Below are positions 40,381 to 50,014 of a stretch of 64,000 nt of DNA, one piece after another. Within the stretch, counting starts at the first letter, position 1. Each line of letters starts with the position of its first letter. The position numbers were made by a program, and so were the translations under genes. The DNA is from Bacteroidota bacterium. GTDB taxonomy: Bacteria > Bacteroidota > Bacteroidia > JAHEXY01. The notes below the pieces were generated by a model, which searched no databases, was not told where the DNA came from, and saw nothing but the letters and a program-made list of their open reading frames with translations. The stretch covers positions 186,001-250,000 of the forward strand of contig JAHEXY010000001.1 of assembly GCA_023251875.1 (NCBI GenBank), read 5' to 3'.

Positions 40381-41580
40381 TTATGCATTTTGCATCGATT
40401 GTTTTACAATATGATTTACTTTCACAAAAGCATTAATGGCTTTATTTAAATGTTCGCGCGTATGCGCAGCAGAAAGTTGTACCCGAATACGAGCTTGGCC
40501 TTTTGCAACTACAGGAAAAAAGAATCCAATTACATAAATACCTTCTTCTAAAAGTGCATTCGCAAATTCTTGTGCTAACTTAGCATCATATAGCATGATA
40601 GGCACAATAGGTGTATTTCCGGGTTTAATATCAAAACCTGCTTCAGTCATTTTATTTCTAAAGTAAGCAGCATTCTCTTCTAACTTGTCTCGTAAAATTG
40701 TGGTTTCATTTAAAAGTTCAAAAACCTGTAAAGCAGCTCCAACAACTGCCGGTGCCAAAGAATTTGAAAATAAATAAGGTCGAGAACGTTGACGTAACAT
40801 TTCTATTATCTCCTTTTTTCCGCTGGTAAAGCCGCCCATTGCTCCCCCCAAAGCTTTGCCTAATGTACTTGTTATAATATCAACCCTACTCATTACATTA
40901 AAATGTTCCGGAGTACCTCTTCCGGTTTTGCCAATAAATCCCGTTGCATGGCTATCATCAACCATTACCAAGGCATTGTATTTATCTGCCAAATCACAAA
41001 TTTGGTCAAGCTTAGCCATATCTCCATCCATTGAAAAAACACCATCTGTAACAATTAAACGATGACGCAAGTTTTGTGTTTCTTTCAATATATTTTCCAA
41101 TTCGGTCATATTACCATGCTTATATCGAGAGCGCTGTGCTTTGCAAAGCCTCACTCCATCAATAATTGAAGCATGGTTTAATTCATCAGAAATCAATGCA
41201 TCCTCTTCTCCCAATAAAGGTTCAAAAACCCCTCCATTGGCATCAAAGCATGCAGCATATAAAATGGTGTCTTCTGTTTTAAGAAACGAGGAAATAGTTT
41301 GTTCTAATTTTTTGTGAATATCCTGTGTACCGCAAATAAATCGTACTGAAGACATACCATAGCCATGTGTATCCATTTCTTTTTGTGCCGCAGCAATTAC
41401 TTTGGGATGAGATGAAAGCCCTAAATAATTATTAGCACAAAAATTTAATACAGTTTGTCCGCTACTTACTTTTATTTCTGCTCCTTGTGCACTGGTAATA
41501 ATACGCTCTTGCTTATATAAGCCGGCTTCTTTAATACCGCTTAACTCCTTTTGTAAATATTCCTTATAGGATGTATACAT
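40381..41580 (-). CDS. kbl: Glycine C-acetyltransferase (2-amino-3-ketobutyrate CoA ligase)
   Basis: A 399-residue pyridoxal-phosphate enzyme of the alpha-oxoamine synthase family. It has [14 protein letters not shown] at the start, [13 protein letters not shown] (about 179-191), [11 protein letters not shown] with Asp208 and His211, and the cofactor lysine Lys242 in [10 protein letters not shown]. The family converts 2-amino-3-ketobutyrate and CoA to glycine and acetyl-CoA, completing threonine breakdown. The specific match to Kbl is strong in [26 protein letters not shown]. No tdh gene is adjacent. Confidence 0.95.
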   Translation of the reverse strand: MYTSYKEYLQKELSGIKEAGLYKQERIITSAQGAEIKVSSGQTVLNFCANNYLGLSSHPKVIAAAQKEMDTHGYGMSSVRFICGTQDIHKKLEQTISSFLKTEDTILYAACFDANGGVFEPLLGEEDALISDELNHASIIDGVRLCKAQRSRYKHGNMTELENILKETQNLRHRLIVTDGVFSMDGDMAKLDQICDLADKYNALVMVDDSHATGFIGKTGRGTPEHFNVMSRVDIITSTLGKALGGAMGGFTSGKKEIIEMLRQRSRPYLFSNSLAPAVVGAALQVFELLNETTILRDKLEENAAYFRNKMTEAGFDIKPGNTPIVPIMLYDAKLAQEFANALLEEGIYVIGFFFPVVAKGQARIRVQLSAAHTREHLNKAINAFVKVNHIVKQSMQNA

Positions 41581-41594
41581 ATTTTATTTTTGAG

Positions 41595-41602
41595 CAAATT
41601 TA
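41595..41602 (-). promoter_or_regulatory. Candidate -7 box (TAAATTTG) for kbl
   Basis: On the minus strand TAAATTTG matches TAnnTTTG, 15-22 bases before the ATG. It lies at the edge of an AATTTACAATC-type low-complexity repeat. Confidence 0.4.
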
Positions 41603-41675
41603 CAATTTACAATCAACAATTTACAATCTCTTCTTACCTTCGTGTTTTAAATTATAGTTTTCCTATAAAAATATT

Positions 41676-41760
41676 GAGACACGAATTTCACAAATTATCA
41701 CGAAAACACATAGGTAATCTATTTCCTTCATTTGTGTTAATTCGTGCAATTAGTGTCTTA
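41676..41760. repeat. GACACGAATTTCAC inverted repeat
   Basis: GAGACACGAATTTCACAAATT near the left end can pair with AATTCGTGCAATTAGTGTC near the right end, with mismatches. It is of the type 'CACGAATTTCACGAATT' common in this phylum, and begins 96 bases before the nadD start and ends 29 bases before it. A related fragment (ATGCAATCCGTGTC) lies near 7260-7274. Confidence 0.65.
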
Positions 41761-41788
41761 TGTTTAATAAAATCGATTTTATACACAA

Positions 41789-42361
41789 ATGATTGGCTTA
41801 TTTTTTGGATCTTTTAATCCCATTCATGTTGGGCATCTTATTATTGCCAATTACATGGTTGAATTTACTGATTTAAAAGAAGTATGGTTTGTTATAAGTC
41901 CGCATAATCCGCATAAAGCAAAGGAAACTTTATTGAACGATAATCATCGTTTGCAATTGGTGCGCATTGCAATAGAATACAACAATAAACTAAAAGCATC
42001 TACTATAGAATTTAGCATGCCACAGCCATCGTATACCGCAGACACATTGGCCTATTTAAAAGATAAGTATCCTAAAAAAAAGTTTGCTCTTATTATGGGA
42101 TCTGATAATTTAGAAAGCTTTCACAAATGGAAAAACTATGAATACATTTTGAATCATTATTCCATTTATGTTTACCCAAGACCTAAATCAGATGGGGGAA
42201 TTTTAAGAAATCATGAAAATGTAAAAATGATTAATGCTCCATTAGTAGAAATATCTGCAAGCTTTATACGCAATGCCATTAAAGAAAAAAAAGATGTAAG
42301 ATATATGCTTACTGATTCTGTTTACCAATATATTCAAGAAATGCATTTTTATAAGAAGTAA
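41789..42361 (+). CDS. nadD: Nicotinate-nucleotide adenylyltransferase
   Basis: A 190-residue NAD biosynthesis enzyme that adenylates nicotinate mononucleotide. The nucleotidyltransferase motif GLFFGSFNPIHVGHLIIANYM (GxFxPxHxGH) is at the N-terminus, followed by SPHNPHK, SYTADTLAYLK, ALIMGSDNLESFHKW and the C-terminal VEISASFIRNAIKEKKDVRYML (ISxTxxR type). Length fits NadD. It has no signal peptide. The gene is in the same orientation as the transketolase half downstream, separated by a repeat-containing spacer. Confidence 0.96.
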   Translation: MIGLFFGSFNPIHVGHLIIANYMVEFTDLKEVWFVISPHNPHKAKETLLNDNHRLQLVRIAIEYNNKLKASTIEFSMPQPSYTADTLAYLKDKYPKKKFALIMGSDNLESFHKWKNYEYILNHYSIYVYPRPKSDGGILRNHENVKMINAPLVEISASFIRNAIKEKKDVRYMLTDSVYQYIQEMHFYKK

Positions 42362-42449
42362 AACATTTTTCTGTTATATTTAAAGTCTATCAATATTATT
42401 TGAACAAAATACTAAAAAGGGATAAAGTATTACATGGTTAATCACAAGG

Positions 42450-42495
42450 CTAGAAGTCGGAAGGCCGAAGACGGAAGTACTTCTGACTTTGGACA
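42450..42495. repeat. GAAGTCGGAAGRCGGAAGT tandem repeat
   Basis: Degenerate units AGAAGTCGGAAG, GCCGAAGACGGAAGT and a partly complementary CTTCTGACTTTGG follow one another. The spacer before the transketolase gene (42362-42557) holds nothing else of note. Confidence 0.55.
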
Positions 42496-42557
42496 AAAAA
42501 ATAATGCAGAAATTTATCTTCTGCGCAGTATAACAAAATCAACCAACAACTAAATAT

Positions 42558-43424
42558 ATGCTTGTAGCAACTGAAACTTCAAAAACAACCGACTTAAAAA
42601 AAATCACTTCACAAGTAAGACGTGATATTGTTAGAATGGTAAATGCTGTGGAAAGTGGCCACCCGGGAGGATCATTAGGGTGTACAGAATTTCTAGTTGC
42701 ATTGTATTTTGAGATAATGCAACACAATCCCGGAAATTTTCAGATGGACGGGAAAGGAGAAGATGTATTCTTTCTTTCAAACGGTCATATTTCTCCTGTT
42801 TTTTACAGTGTATTAGCGCGTAGTGGTTATTTTGAGGTAAAAGAATTAGCTACATTTCGAAAAATAAATAGCCGTTTACAAGGCCATCCTGCAACAGCAG
42901 AACATTTACCCGGTATTCGTGTTGCTTCCGGCTCATTAGGCCAAGGCCTATCTGTTGCATTAGGAGCTGCTTTAGCAAAGAAATTAAACCATGATACAAA
43001 TACGGTTTATAGTTTACACGGTGATGGTGAATTACAAGAAGGCCAAATATGGGAAGCCGCAATGTTTGCCGCAGCCAATAAAATTGATAATATTATTTCG
43101 ACCGTTGATATGAATGGTAAACAAATTGACGGAAATACAGATGATGTGTTAGCTCTTGGCGATTTAAAAGCCAAATGGCAAGCCTTTGGATGGGATGTAT
43201 TGGAATTAAACGATGGAAATAATATGCAATTGGTAATTGATACACTAAAGCTTGCTAAAACACGTTTAGGTAAACAAAAACCCGTACTTATTTTAATGAA
43301 AACCATAATGGGTAAAGGTGTAGATTTTATGGAAGATAGTTACAAATGGCATGGCGTTGCTCCTGATGCAAAACAAACTGAAAGTGCATTAAAGCAATTA
43401 GAAGAAACATTGGGTGATTATTAA
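42558..43424 (+). CDS. Transketolase, N-terminal half (thiamine-diphosphate binding)
   Basis: A 288-residue protein corresponding to the PP (pyrophosphate-binding) domain of transketolase. VESGHPGGSLGC (about 30-42), YSLHGDGELQEGQIWEAAMFAA (GDG...N-type motif) and TVDMNGKQIDG are seen. The Pyr domain and C-terminal domain that complete the enzyme are absent here, so a second gene must encode them. In many Bacteroidota the two halves are adjacent, but here the next gene is a VWA protein. It takes part in the non-oxidative pentose phosphate pathway. Confidence 0.92.
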   Translation: MLVATETSKTTDLKKITSQVRRDIVRMVNAVESGHPGGSLGCTEFLVALYFEIMQHNPGNFQMDGKGEDVFFLSNGHISPVFYSVLARSGYFEVKELATFRKINSRLQGHPATAEHLPGIRVASGSLGQGLSVALGAALAKKLNHDTNTVYSLHGDGELQEGQIWEAAMFAAANKIDNIISTVDMNGKQIDGNTDDVLALGDLKAKWQAFGWDVLELNDGNNMQLVIDTLKLAKTRLGKQKPVLILMKTIMGKGVDFMEDSYKWHGVAPDAKQTESALKQLEETLGDY

Positions 43425-43429
43425 AAAAT

Positions 43430-43458
43430 GAGATAATTAGCTAATTAGCAAATGAGAT
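43430..43458. repeat. GATAATTAGCTAATTAGCAAATGAGATAATG repeat
   Basis: Another copy of the GCTAATTAGC family seen at 23.35 and 23.94 kb, in the 35-base spacer between the transketolase and VWA genes. It may supply the VWA start ATG. Confidence 0.5.
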
Positions 43459-43459
43459 A

Positions 43460-44881
43460 ATGATAAAACGGTCTTCTACTACTAACTTTATTTTCAAATT
43501 TTCAAATTTTCAAATTGTTTGTTTGCTTTTTTTACTTCTTTTATCAAATCCTATCTTTTCTCAAAAACCAAGTCCACTCAAAAAAGAAAAACCAACTACC
43601 CGCATTCTCTTTATTTTTGATGCCTCACAAAGCATGATCGGCCAGTGGAACAGTGGTACAAAAATGGATATTGCAAAAAAACTCTTTTATAACCTGCTTG
43701 ACAGTTTAAACAATATTGAAAATCTTGAATTAGGGCTCAGAATTTACGGTCATCAAAAACCATATCCTCCAGGTGATTGCAATGATACGCGCTTAGAAAT
43801 TCCCTTTGGGAAATACAATGTGGCCCGTATAAAGAGTAAAATGGAAACCATTCAGCCTACAGGCACAACGCCTATCGCAAACTCATTAAAAGAAGCAGGA
43901 AATGATTTTAAATATTGTAACAATTGTAGAAATCTTGTTATTCTTATTACAGATGGTATTGAATCATGTGAAGGTAACCCTTGTGAAGTTTCATTAGAAC
44001 TACAAAAAAAAGGAATTTTTATCAAACCATTTATTATTGGTGTTGGATTAGACGCTGATGCTAAAAGTTCATTTGAATGTGTAGGAAAATATTATGATGC
44101 TGCTACAGAAGAATCTTTCAAAACGGTTTTAAAAATTGTTATTACACAAGTATTAGATGAAACTACTTGCCAAGTTAATTTATTAGATGATTATGGCAAA
44201 CCAACAGAAACCAATATTCCATTAATTTTTTATGATCGAGTTTCAGGAAAAGAAAAATACGGATATGTGCATACCATGAATCAAAAAGGAAATCCTGATA
44301 CTTTATATTTAGATGCCTTAAACACTTATAAAGTTGTTGCTCACACTATTCCTCCTGTTGAAATTGATAGTGTAAATCTTACTCCCGGCAAACATAATAT
44401 TATTCCATTAAATACACCGCAGGGATCATTAGTAGTTGATCCCGGTAGCATGAGCGAGTATAAAGATTTAGATTGTATAATAAGGCAATCGGGAAACAGC
44501 CAAACACTAAATATTCAAAAAATAAAAGCATCACAAAAATATTTGACTGGTAAGTATGATATTGAAGTTTTATCCATACCACGATTAAATATTAATGGGG
44601 TAGACATAAAACAGAGTCACACTACTACTGTTCAAATACCCCTACCCGGAATTCTTTCCATCTCTTTTGCATCTGTAGGCTATTCTCAAATTCTTAAAGA
44701 CAATAATGGCATATTAGAAAGCGTGTATAATTTTAATGAAAATGCATTGCAAGAGAATCTTCAATTATTACCCGGAAAATATAAAGTAATTTATAGACCA
44801 AAATCTGCCAAAGAAACCATCTATACACAGGAGCAATCTTTTACCATTGAATCTGGTAAATCCGTTTCGGTGAAATTATAG
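43460..44881 (+). CDS. Secreted VWA-domain protein
   Basis: A 473-residue protein with an N-terminal signal peptide (about 1-34, ending FSQ). The von Willebrand factor A domain follows, with a perfect MIDAS motif DASQS (Asp54, Ser56, Ser58) and TGTTPIANSLKEAG and LITDGIESCEG as the other metal loops. The C-terminal half (about 235-473) is beta-rich and divergent, with no T9SS domain visible. The n-region of the signal peptide (IFKFSNFQI) is coded by an ATTTTCAAATTTTC repeat. VWA proteins bind partners through a metal ion; its partner is unknown. Confidence 0.88.
   Translation: MIKRSSTTNFIFKFSNFQIVCLLFLLLLSNPIFSQKPSPLKKEKPTTRILFIFDASQSMIGQWNSGTKMDIAKKLFYNLLDSLNNIENLELGLRIYGHQKPYPPGDCNDTRLEIPFGKYNVARIKSKMETIQPTGTTPIANSLKEAGNDFKYCNNCRNLVILITDGIESCEGNPCEVSLELQKKGIFIKPFIIGVGLDADAKSSFECVGKYYDAATEESFKTVLKIVITQVLDETTCQVNLLDDYGKPTETNIPLIFYDRVSGKEKYGYVHTMNQKGNPDTLYLDALNTYKVVAHTIPPVEIDSVNLTPGKHNIIPLNTPQGSLVVDPGSMSEYKDLDCIIRQSGNSQTLNIQKIKASQKYLTGKYDIEVLSIPRLNINGVDIKQSHTTTVQIPLPGILSISFASVGYSQILKDNNGILESVYNFNENALQENLQLLPGKYKVIYRPKSAKETIYTQEQSFTIESGKSVSVKL
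43490..43517. repeat. ATTTTCAA repeat inside the VWA signal peptide
   Basis: Three tandem ATTTTCAA units run from 43490 to 43513 and are followed by ATTG. They code for IFKFSNFQI in the signal peptide region (residues about 11-19). The frame is kept. Confidence 0.55.
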
Positions 44882-44891
44882 AACTAAATAA

Positions 44892-44936
44892 AAAACAAAA
44901 CCCGAACTTGATTTCAAGTTCGGGTTTTGTTTTTTG
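44892..44936. terminator. Bidirectional rho-independent terminator
   Basis: A perfect 19-bp stem (44892-44910 paired with 44915-44933) closes on an ATTT loop; the core reads CCCGAACTTG/CAAGTTCGGG. Poly-T runs follow on the plus strand and, by symmetry, on the minus strand. It separates the VWA gene from the convergent rpmA gene. Confidence 0.9.
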
Positions 44937-44951
44937 CATTTAAATTATTTT

Positions 44952-45221
44952 TTATGCTTGAGCAGCAGCAAAAGGAAGAACAGATACATAAGATCTATCG
45001 TCTTTTTTCTTTCTAAAAGATACGGTTCCATCAATCAATGCAAATAGCGTATGATCTTTTCCCATACCTACATTTGCTTCAGGATTATGTTTTGTACCTC
45101 TTTGACGAACAATAATGTTACCCGATTGTGCAACTTGTCCACCAAATATTTTTATGCCCAGTCGTTTACTATGAGATTCTCTACCGTTCTTAGAACTACC
45201 GACTCCTTTTTTGTGTGCCAT
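44952..45221 (-). CDS. rpmA: Ribosomal protein bL27
   Basis: An 89-residue ribosomal protein. The start [42 protein letters not shown] is the conserved N-terminal half, and [16 protein letters not shown] follows. It binds 23S rRNA near the peptidyl transferase centre. No N-terminal cleavage extension is present. It is the second gene of the rplU-rpmA operon, 44 bases after rplU. Confidence 0.98.
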   Translation of the reverse strand: MAHKKGVGSSKNGRESHSKRLGIKIFGGQVAQSGNIIVRQRGTKHNPEANVGMGKDHTLFALIDGTVSFRKKKDDRSYVSVLPFAAAQA

Positions 45222-45265
45222 TGTAGTGAAATATTAATGATTATAAATTTTCTTTTAATTACTCT

Positions 45266-45580
45266 TTAGTTAGCTGAAATGCCAGATATTTCAATTTTAG
45301 TAAACTGTTGTCTGTGACCATTCATTTTTTGATAACCTTTTCTTCTCTTTTTCTTAAAAACAAGAACCTTATCACCTTTAAGATGAGAAAGAACTTTTGC
45401 TGAAACACTGGCTCCTTTAACAGTAGGAGTCCCAACAGTTGCTTTTCCTCCGTTATCAACTAATAATACTTTGTCAAAGGTAAGAGCATCACCTTCATTA
45501 CCTTCTAAACGGTGAACATAAATTTGCTGGCCTTGCTCAACCTTAAATTGCTGTCCGGCTATATCAACGATTGCGTACAT
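45266..45580 (-). CDS. rplU: Ribosomal protein bL21
   Basis: A 104-residue ribosomal protein; the start is taken at [19 protein letters not shown], the family start, rather than an ATG four codons upstream. [20 protein letters not shown] and [21 protein letters not shown] are family marks. It is the first gene of the L21-L27 operon. A TAACTTTG box lies 42-49 bases upstream. Confidence 0.97.
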   Translation of the reverse strand: MYAIVDIAGQQFKVEQGQQIYVHRLEGNEGDALTFDKVLLVDNGGKATVGTPTVKGASVSAKVLSHLKGDKVLVFKKKRRKGYQKMNGHRQQFTKIEISGISAN

Positions 45581-45621
45581 GTTTTTAATCAATTTTATTA
45601 AAAAAAATATTAATAGGGCTG

Positions 45622-45629
45622 CAAAGTTA
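45622..45629 (-). promoter_or_regulatory. Candidate -7 box (TAACTTTG) for rplU-rpmA
   Basis: On the minus strand TAACTTTG matches the -7 consensus 42-49 bases before the rplU start. The same octamer is used before gyrA and ffh, supporting it as a housekeeping promoter element in this genome. Confidence 0.55.
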
Positions 45630-45699
45630 ATAAATATTCTGCAGCATACAAAAAATAATACCTCAAAATATCATTTGATGCCATAATCTAGCTCATTTT

Positions 45700-48324
45700 T
45701 TATTTCTCCGTTTCATCCCCAGCCCCTTCTTCACCTAAATCATCATCATCTACAACATCATCATCCGTTTCAATTTCTTCTTCAGCCAATGGAGTTTGTG
45801 TGGCAAGTTCAGCTTGAATTTCTTCATCAGATACTAATAAGTCCGTTGCTTCTTCTACTTCTATGGCTTCTTCACCTAATCTTGATGCGTCAATTTTTTC
45901 TACAGCAGCAATAGCATCTCCATCTGTAATTTTAATCAATCTCACACCTTGTGTTGCTCTACCCATTAATCTTAGTTTAGAAACAGACAAGCGAATTACT
46001 AAGCCTGATTTATTGATAATCATTAAATGATCATTATCAGTAACATCTTTGAGTGCTACTAAAAATCCTGTTTTATCGGTAATGCTAACTGTTTTTACAC
46101 CTTTACCACCACGGTTGGTCATGCGGTAATCTTCATACTTGGTACGTTTTCCATATCCTTTTTCAGTTACAATTAAAATGCTGGCCTCTTTGTCTTCAAT
46201 ACAAACCATGCCAATTACTTCGTCTTCGGCATTGGCTAATCTTACCCCTCTTACGCCAGAAGCATTACGACCCATTGGTCTCACTTTGGTTTCAGGAAAA
46301 CGAATGGCTTTACCGGAACGCACAGCCATTAATATTTCACTTGTGCCACTTGTAAGTTTAGCTTCTATTAATTGATCTCCTTCACGAACAGTAATGGCGT
46401 TGATTCCATTTTGGCGTGGACGCGAATACGCTTCTAAAGAAGTTTTTTTGATCACACCTTGTTTGGTGCAAAGAATAATAAAATTGTTATTGAGATATTC
46501 CGCATCTATTAAGTTTTTCACATTCAAGAATGCTTTTACTTTATCTCCAGGTTCAAGATTAATCAAGTTTTGAATGGCTCTTCCTTTAGAAGTTTTATTG
46601 CCTTCAGGTATTTCGTATACTTTTAACCAAAAACATTTTCCTTTTTCTGTAAAGAAAAGCATGTAATTGTGGTTAGAGGCAATAAACAAACGTTCTACAA
46701 AATCTTCATCTCTTGTGGCACTTCCTTTCGATCCTCGGCCACCTCTGTTTTGTTCTCTAAATTCAGTAATAGGTGTGCGTTTAATATAACCCATGTGAGA
46801 AATGGTAATGGCCATGTGATCATCAGCAATCATGTCTTCCATACGGAAATCATCACCCGTATATTGAACTTCGGTTCTTCTTTCATCACCGTATTTAGCT
46901 CTCACCTCTTCTAATTCAGTTTTGATGATTGCCATTCTTCTAGGCTCATTGGCCAATATGTCTTTTAAGTCGGCAACTAAAGCCAAAACTTCAGCTAATT
47001 CTTCTCGTAATTTATCTGATTCAAGACTGGTTAATTTTTGCAATCTTAAATCGAGAATGGCTTTGGCTTGAACTTCAGAAAGCGCAAACTTCTCTATTAA
47101 TCCTGTTTTAGCATCATCAGGCGTGCGCGAAGCGCGAATCAATTCAATTACTGCATCTAAATTATCCAGCGCAATAATTAATCCTGCTAAAATATGTGCC
47201 CTGTCTTCTGCTTCTTTTAATTCAAATTGTGTTCTGCGAACAATCACTTCATGCCTATGATCAACAAAATGATGAATCATGTCTTTTAAATTCAACATAA
47301 CCGGCCTTCCGTTTACCAAGGCAATGTTGTTTACATTAAAAGTAGATTGCAGTGCAGTATATCTGAATAAATTATTCAAGACTACATTGGCAACAGCATC
47401 TCGTTTTAAATCATATACAATGCGCATTCCATCTCGGCCTGATTCGTCTCTGATATTACTTAATCCTTCAATTTTTTTCTCATTAATTAATTCGGCAGTT
47501 CTTTCTATCATCATAGAAGGATTTACCTGGTAAGGCATTTCGGTAACGATGATTTGTTCTTTTCCGCTGGCAGTAGTTTCAATGGTAGTTTTGGCGCGCA
47601 TTACAATTCTACCTCTGCCGGTTTCAAAAGCTTCTCTTACGCCTTCGTATCCATAAATAATAGCACCTGTAGGAAAATCAGGAGCGGTAACAAACTTCAT
47701 TAAATCAGCAACAGTAACTTCTTTATTCTCTATGTAAGCAATAGTAGCATTTACAATTTCTGTAAGATTATGAGGTGGCATGTTGGTTGCCATACCCACC
47801 GCAATACCAGAGGCTCCATTTACCAATAAATTGGGGATACGTGTAGGTAATACTTTTGGCTCTTGAAGAGAATCATCAAAGTTGAGTTGAAAATCAACAG
47901 TGTCTTTATCTAAATCTCTTAAAACCTCCTCAGCAATTTTTTTCAATCTTGCCTCTGTATAACGCATAGCTGCAGGGCTATCTCCATCTAATGAACCAAA
48001 GTTACCTTGTCCATCAATTAATGGATAACGTAGTGACCAAGGCTGAGCCATACGAACCATGGCATCATACACGGCAGTATCTCCGTGTGGGTGATACTTA
48101 CCCAATACCTCTCCAACAATTCTTGCCGATTTTTTATAGGGACGATTAGAAAGCATGCCTAAATCGAGCATACCATACAAAATACGTCTGTGAACGGGTT
48201 TTAAACCGTCACGTACATCAGGTAAAGCACGAGAAACAATAACCGACATCGAGTAATCGATGTAGGCTGTTTTCATTTCATCTTCAATATTAATATTTAG
48301 AATTTTTTCTCCTTCGTGAGCCAT
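45700..48324 (-). CDS. gyrA: DNA gyrase subunit A
   Basis: An 874-residue type II topoisomerase subunit. The catalytic tyrosine Tyr122 ([10 protein letters not shown]) is at the E. coli position and the quinolone region reads [19 protein letters not shown], so position 83 is Thr and 87 is Asp. The C-terminal domain begins with a GyrA-box-like [10 protein letters not shown] (one change from QRRGGKG), and a strongly acidic tail (about 835-874) ends the protein. It introduces negative supercoils with GyrB. The ATG follows a TAACTTTG promoter box. No GyrB gene is in the window. Confidence 0.97.
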   Translation of the reverse strand: MAHEGEKILNINIEDEMKTAYIDYSMSVIVSRALPDVRDGLKPVHRRILYGMLDLGMLSNRPYKKSARIVGEVLGKYHPHGDTAVYDAMVRMAQPWSLRYPLIDGQGNFGSLDGDSPAAMRYTEARLKKIAEEVLRDLDKDTVDFQLNFDDSLQEPKVLPTRIPNLLVNGASGIAVGMATNMPPHNLTEIVNATIAYIENKEVTVADLMKFVTAPDFPTGAIIYGYEGVREAFETGRGRIVMRAKTTIETTASGKEQIIVTEMPYQVNPSMMIERTAELINEKKIEGLSNIRDESGRDGMRIVYDLKRDAVANVVLNNLFRYTALQSTFNVNNIALVNGRPVMLNLKDMIHHFVDHRHEVIVRRTQFELKEAEDRAHILAGLIIALDNLDAVIELIRASRTPDDAKTGLIEKFALSEVQAKAILDLRLQKLTSLESDKLREELAEVLALVADLKDILANEPRRMAIIKTELEEVRAKYGDERRTEVQYTGDDFRMEDMIADDHMAITISHMGYIKRTPITEFREQNRGGRGSKGSATRDEDFVERLFIASNHNYMLFFTEKGKCFWLKVYEIPEGNKTSKGRAIQNLINLEPGDKVKAFLNVKNLIDAEYLNNNFIILCTKQGVIKKTSLEAYSRPRQNGINAITVREGDQLIEAKLTSGTSEILMAVRSGKAIRFPETKVRPMGRNASGVRGVRLANAEDEVIGMVCIEDKEASILIVTEKGYGKRTKYEDYRMTNRGGKGVKTVSITDKTGFLVALKDVTDNDHLMIINKSGLVIRLSVSKLRLMGRATQGVRLIKITDGDAIAAVEKIDASRLGEEAIEVEEATDLLVSDEEIQAELATQTPLAEEEIETDDDVVDDDDLGEEGAGDETEK

Positions 48325-48630
48325 AGCAATATCTATTATTTAGGTTATTTGCGTAAAAAACAAAGTTACGATTTTTTACTGTAAAATAGATTATAATATG
48401 CTATTAGTTTTGTTGAAAAAACAGTATTGGATTTTGGTGTTTTATAAAACTATCATAGGAGTATATTAGCACTAATAAAGGAAGCCAAACAACCAGAGTG
48501 GAATTTTATTTTCAACCCTCACTTTTTTTAGGAGCAAGCGGTTTGCTCTATAAATGCTATAATTCTTGTTTTTGCCAAAACACTATTGTATATTAGCATA
48601 TAATATGATAGAATCCAATGGTGTTTTAGC
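48325..48630. other. Divergent spacer between gyrA and the AAA/DUF4143 gene
   Basis: Carries the gyrA -7 box (48361-48368) and a small GAGCAA/TTTGCTC hairpin near 48532-48547. AT-rich otherwise, with several TATATTAG and TAATATG stretches before the ATPase gene that may hold its promoter. No gene or repeat of the major families is seen. Confidence 0.5.
48361..48368 (-). promoter_or_regulatory. Candidate -7 box (TAACTTTG) for gyrA
   Basis: On the minus strand TAACTTTG lies 37-44 bases before the gyrA ATG and matches TAnnTTTG. A -33 TTTG is not obvious. Confidence 0.5.
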
Positions 48631-49998
48631 ATGAACCGACAGATAATACAAGTATTAAAGGATTGGAAGAAGAGGGCTAATAGAAAGCCATTGATTGTAA
48701 GAGGTGCAAGACAGGTTGGAAAAACTTATGCTATTGAAGAATTTGCCGTAGCTGAATTTGAAAATTACATTAAGTTAAACCTTGAAGAGCGTCCTGATTG
48801 TAAGAAACTTTTTCATGATTCCGATGTATTAAACATTGTAAGTGAACTTTCCGTTTTATTTAATCAAAAAATAATACCGGAAAAAACTTTATTGTTTATT
48901 GACGAAATTCAAACCTGCCCCGAAGCAATTTTGGCCTTGCGCTATTTTAAAGAAAAAATGCCGAACCTTCATGTAATTGCTGCAGGATCATTACTTGATC
49001 ATACTCTCAATGAAATGAATTATTCAATGCCTGTTGGCAGGGTAGAGTTTTGTTATATGTATCCCATGAGTTTTAAAGAATTTCTATGGGCTATTGGAGA
49101 AGAGGCTGTTGTCAATTATATTGAAGCTTTCAATTTTAAAAAATTATTTAGTGAAACAATCCATAAGCAACTATTAAAATATGTAAGAACTTATTTCTTT
49201 ATTGGAGGAATGCCCGAAGTTGTAAAAACCTATATTGAAAATAAAAATGATTACTCGGATGTAGAACGAATTCAAAGCAGTATCATCACTTCATTTCAAT
49301 ATGATTTTGCGAAATACGGAACCAAAACCCAATTAGAAAATCTCTTAAAAGTTTTGCGATATTGTGGTAATAACATCGGCAAAAAAATAAAATATAGCAA
49401 TATTGATAGAGATTCGAGATCAACAAATTTAAAAGAGGCTATTAAGAAACTAGAATACAGTAGAATTGTACATCTAATAAAACATACTCAAGCCGGTAAA
49501 ATTCCATTATCAAATCATGTTAAGGATGAAATTTACAAACCTTTGTTTATGGATATTGGTTTGGCAAATCATTTGTCGGGTATTCAATTAGTTGATATCG
49601 AAAATTTATTAACGGCTCATGAAGGCACATTGGCAGAACAATTTATTGGCCAAGAATTATTAGCAAATACAAAACCCTATCTTGATCCTACTTTGTATTA
49701 TTGGACAAGAGAAGAAAAAAATTCAAATGCTGAAATAGATTTTTTGTACCAACACCATAACACCATTTATCCCATTGAAGTAAAAGCAGGAAAGGGAAAC
49801 ACATTAAAATCTTTACATGTTTATTTATTTGAGAAAAAATTAAAAATGGGAATTCGATTCAATACGGAACTACCCAATACAATGAATGCAAAAGTAAAAG
49901 TACAGGCAGCTAATAAAAATGAAGAGCTTGTGTATAACCTATTATCATTACCAATATACTTATGTTCAGAGCTGGAAAGAATACTTTCACGCACATAA
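48631..49998 (+). CDS. AAA family ATPase with DUF4143 domain
   Basis: A 455-residue protein. The Walker A is VRGARQVGKTY (23-33) and the Walker B is LLFIDEIQTC (87-96), followed by AAGSLLDH and PVGRVEFCYMYPMSFKEFL, the standard AAA_14/DUF4143 set. The DUF4143 part (about 215-410) contains YWTREEKNSNAEIDFLYQHHNTIYPIEVKAGK, which resembles a PD-(D/E)XK-like E-x-K core (EIDFL ... IEVKAGK). The family is widespread in Bacteroidota and archaea with unknown function. It is probably unrelated to the divergent operon nearby. Confidence 0.92.
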   Translation: MNRQIIQVLKDWKKRANRKPLIVRGARQVGKTYAIEEFAVAEFENYIKLNLEERPDCKKLFHDSDVLNIVSELSVLFNQKIIPEKTLLFIDEIQTCPEAILALRYFKEKMPNLHVIAAGSLLDHTLNEMNYSMPVGRVEFCYMYPMSFKEFLWAIGEEAVVNYIEAFNFKKLFSETIHKQLLKYVRTYFFIGGMPEVVKTYIENKNDYSDVERIQSSIITSFQYDFAKYGTKTQLENLLKVLRYCGNNIGKKIKYSNIDRDSRSTNLKEAIKKLEYSRIVHLIKHTQAGKIPLSNHVKDEIYKPLFMDIGLANHLSGIQLVDIENLLTAHEGTLAEQFIGQELLANTKPYLDPTLYYWTREEKNSNAEIDFLYQHHNTIYPIEVKAGKGNTLKSLHVYLFEKKLKMGIRFNTELPNTMNAKVKVQAANKNEELVYNLLSLPIYLCSELERILSRT

Positions 49999-50014
49999 AA
50001 TTTTACTTTTCATT

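Noticed and set aside
44892-44936. Strong hairpin considered as a riboswitch or attenuator
   Set aside because: A perfect 19-bp stem with a 4-base loop and T-runs at a convergent junction is an ordinary bidirectional terminator; there is no ligand-binding architecture.
48631-49998. DUF4143 ATPase considered as part of the nuclease/MBL operon
   Set aside because: The XRE gene on the opposite strand lies between them, the gap is over 500 bases and the ATPase family is common as a solitary gene.
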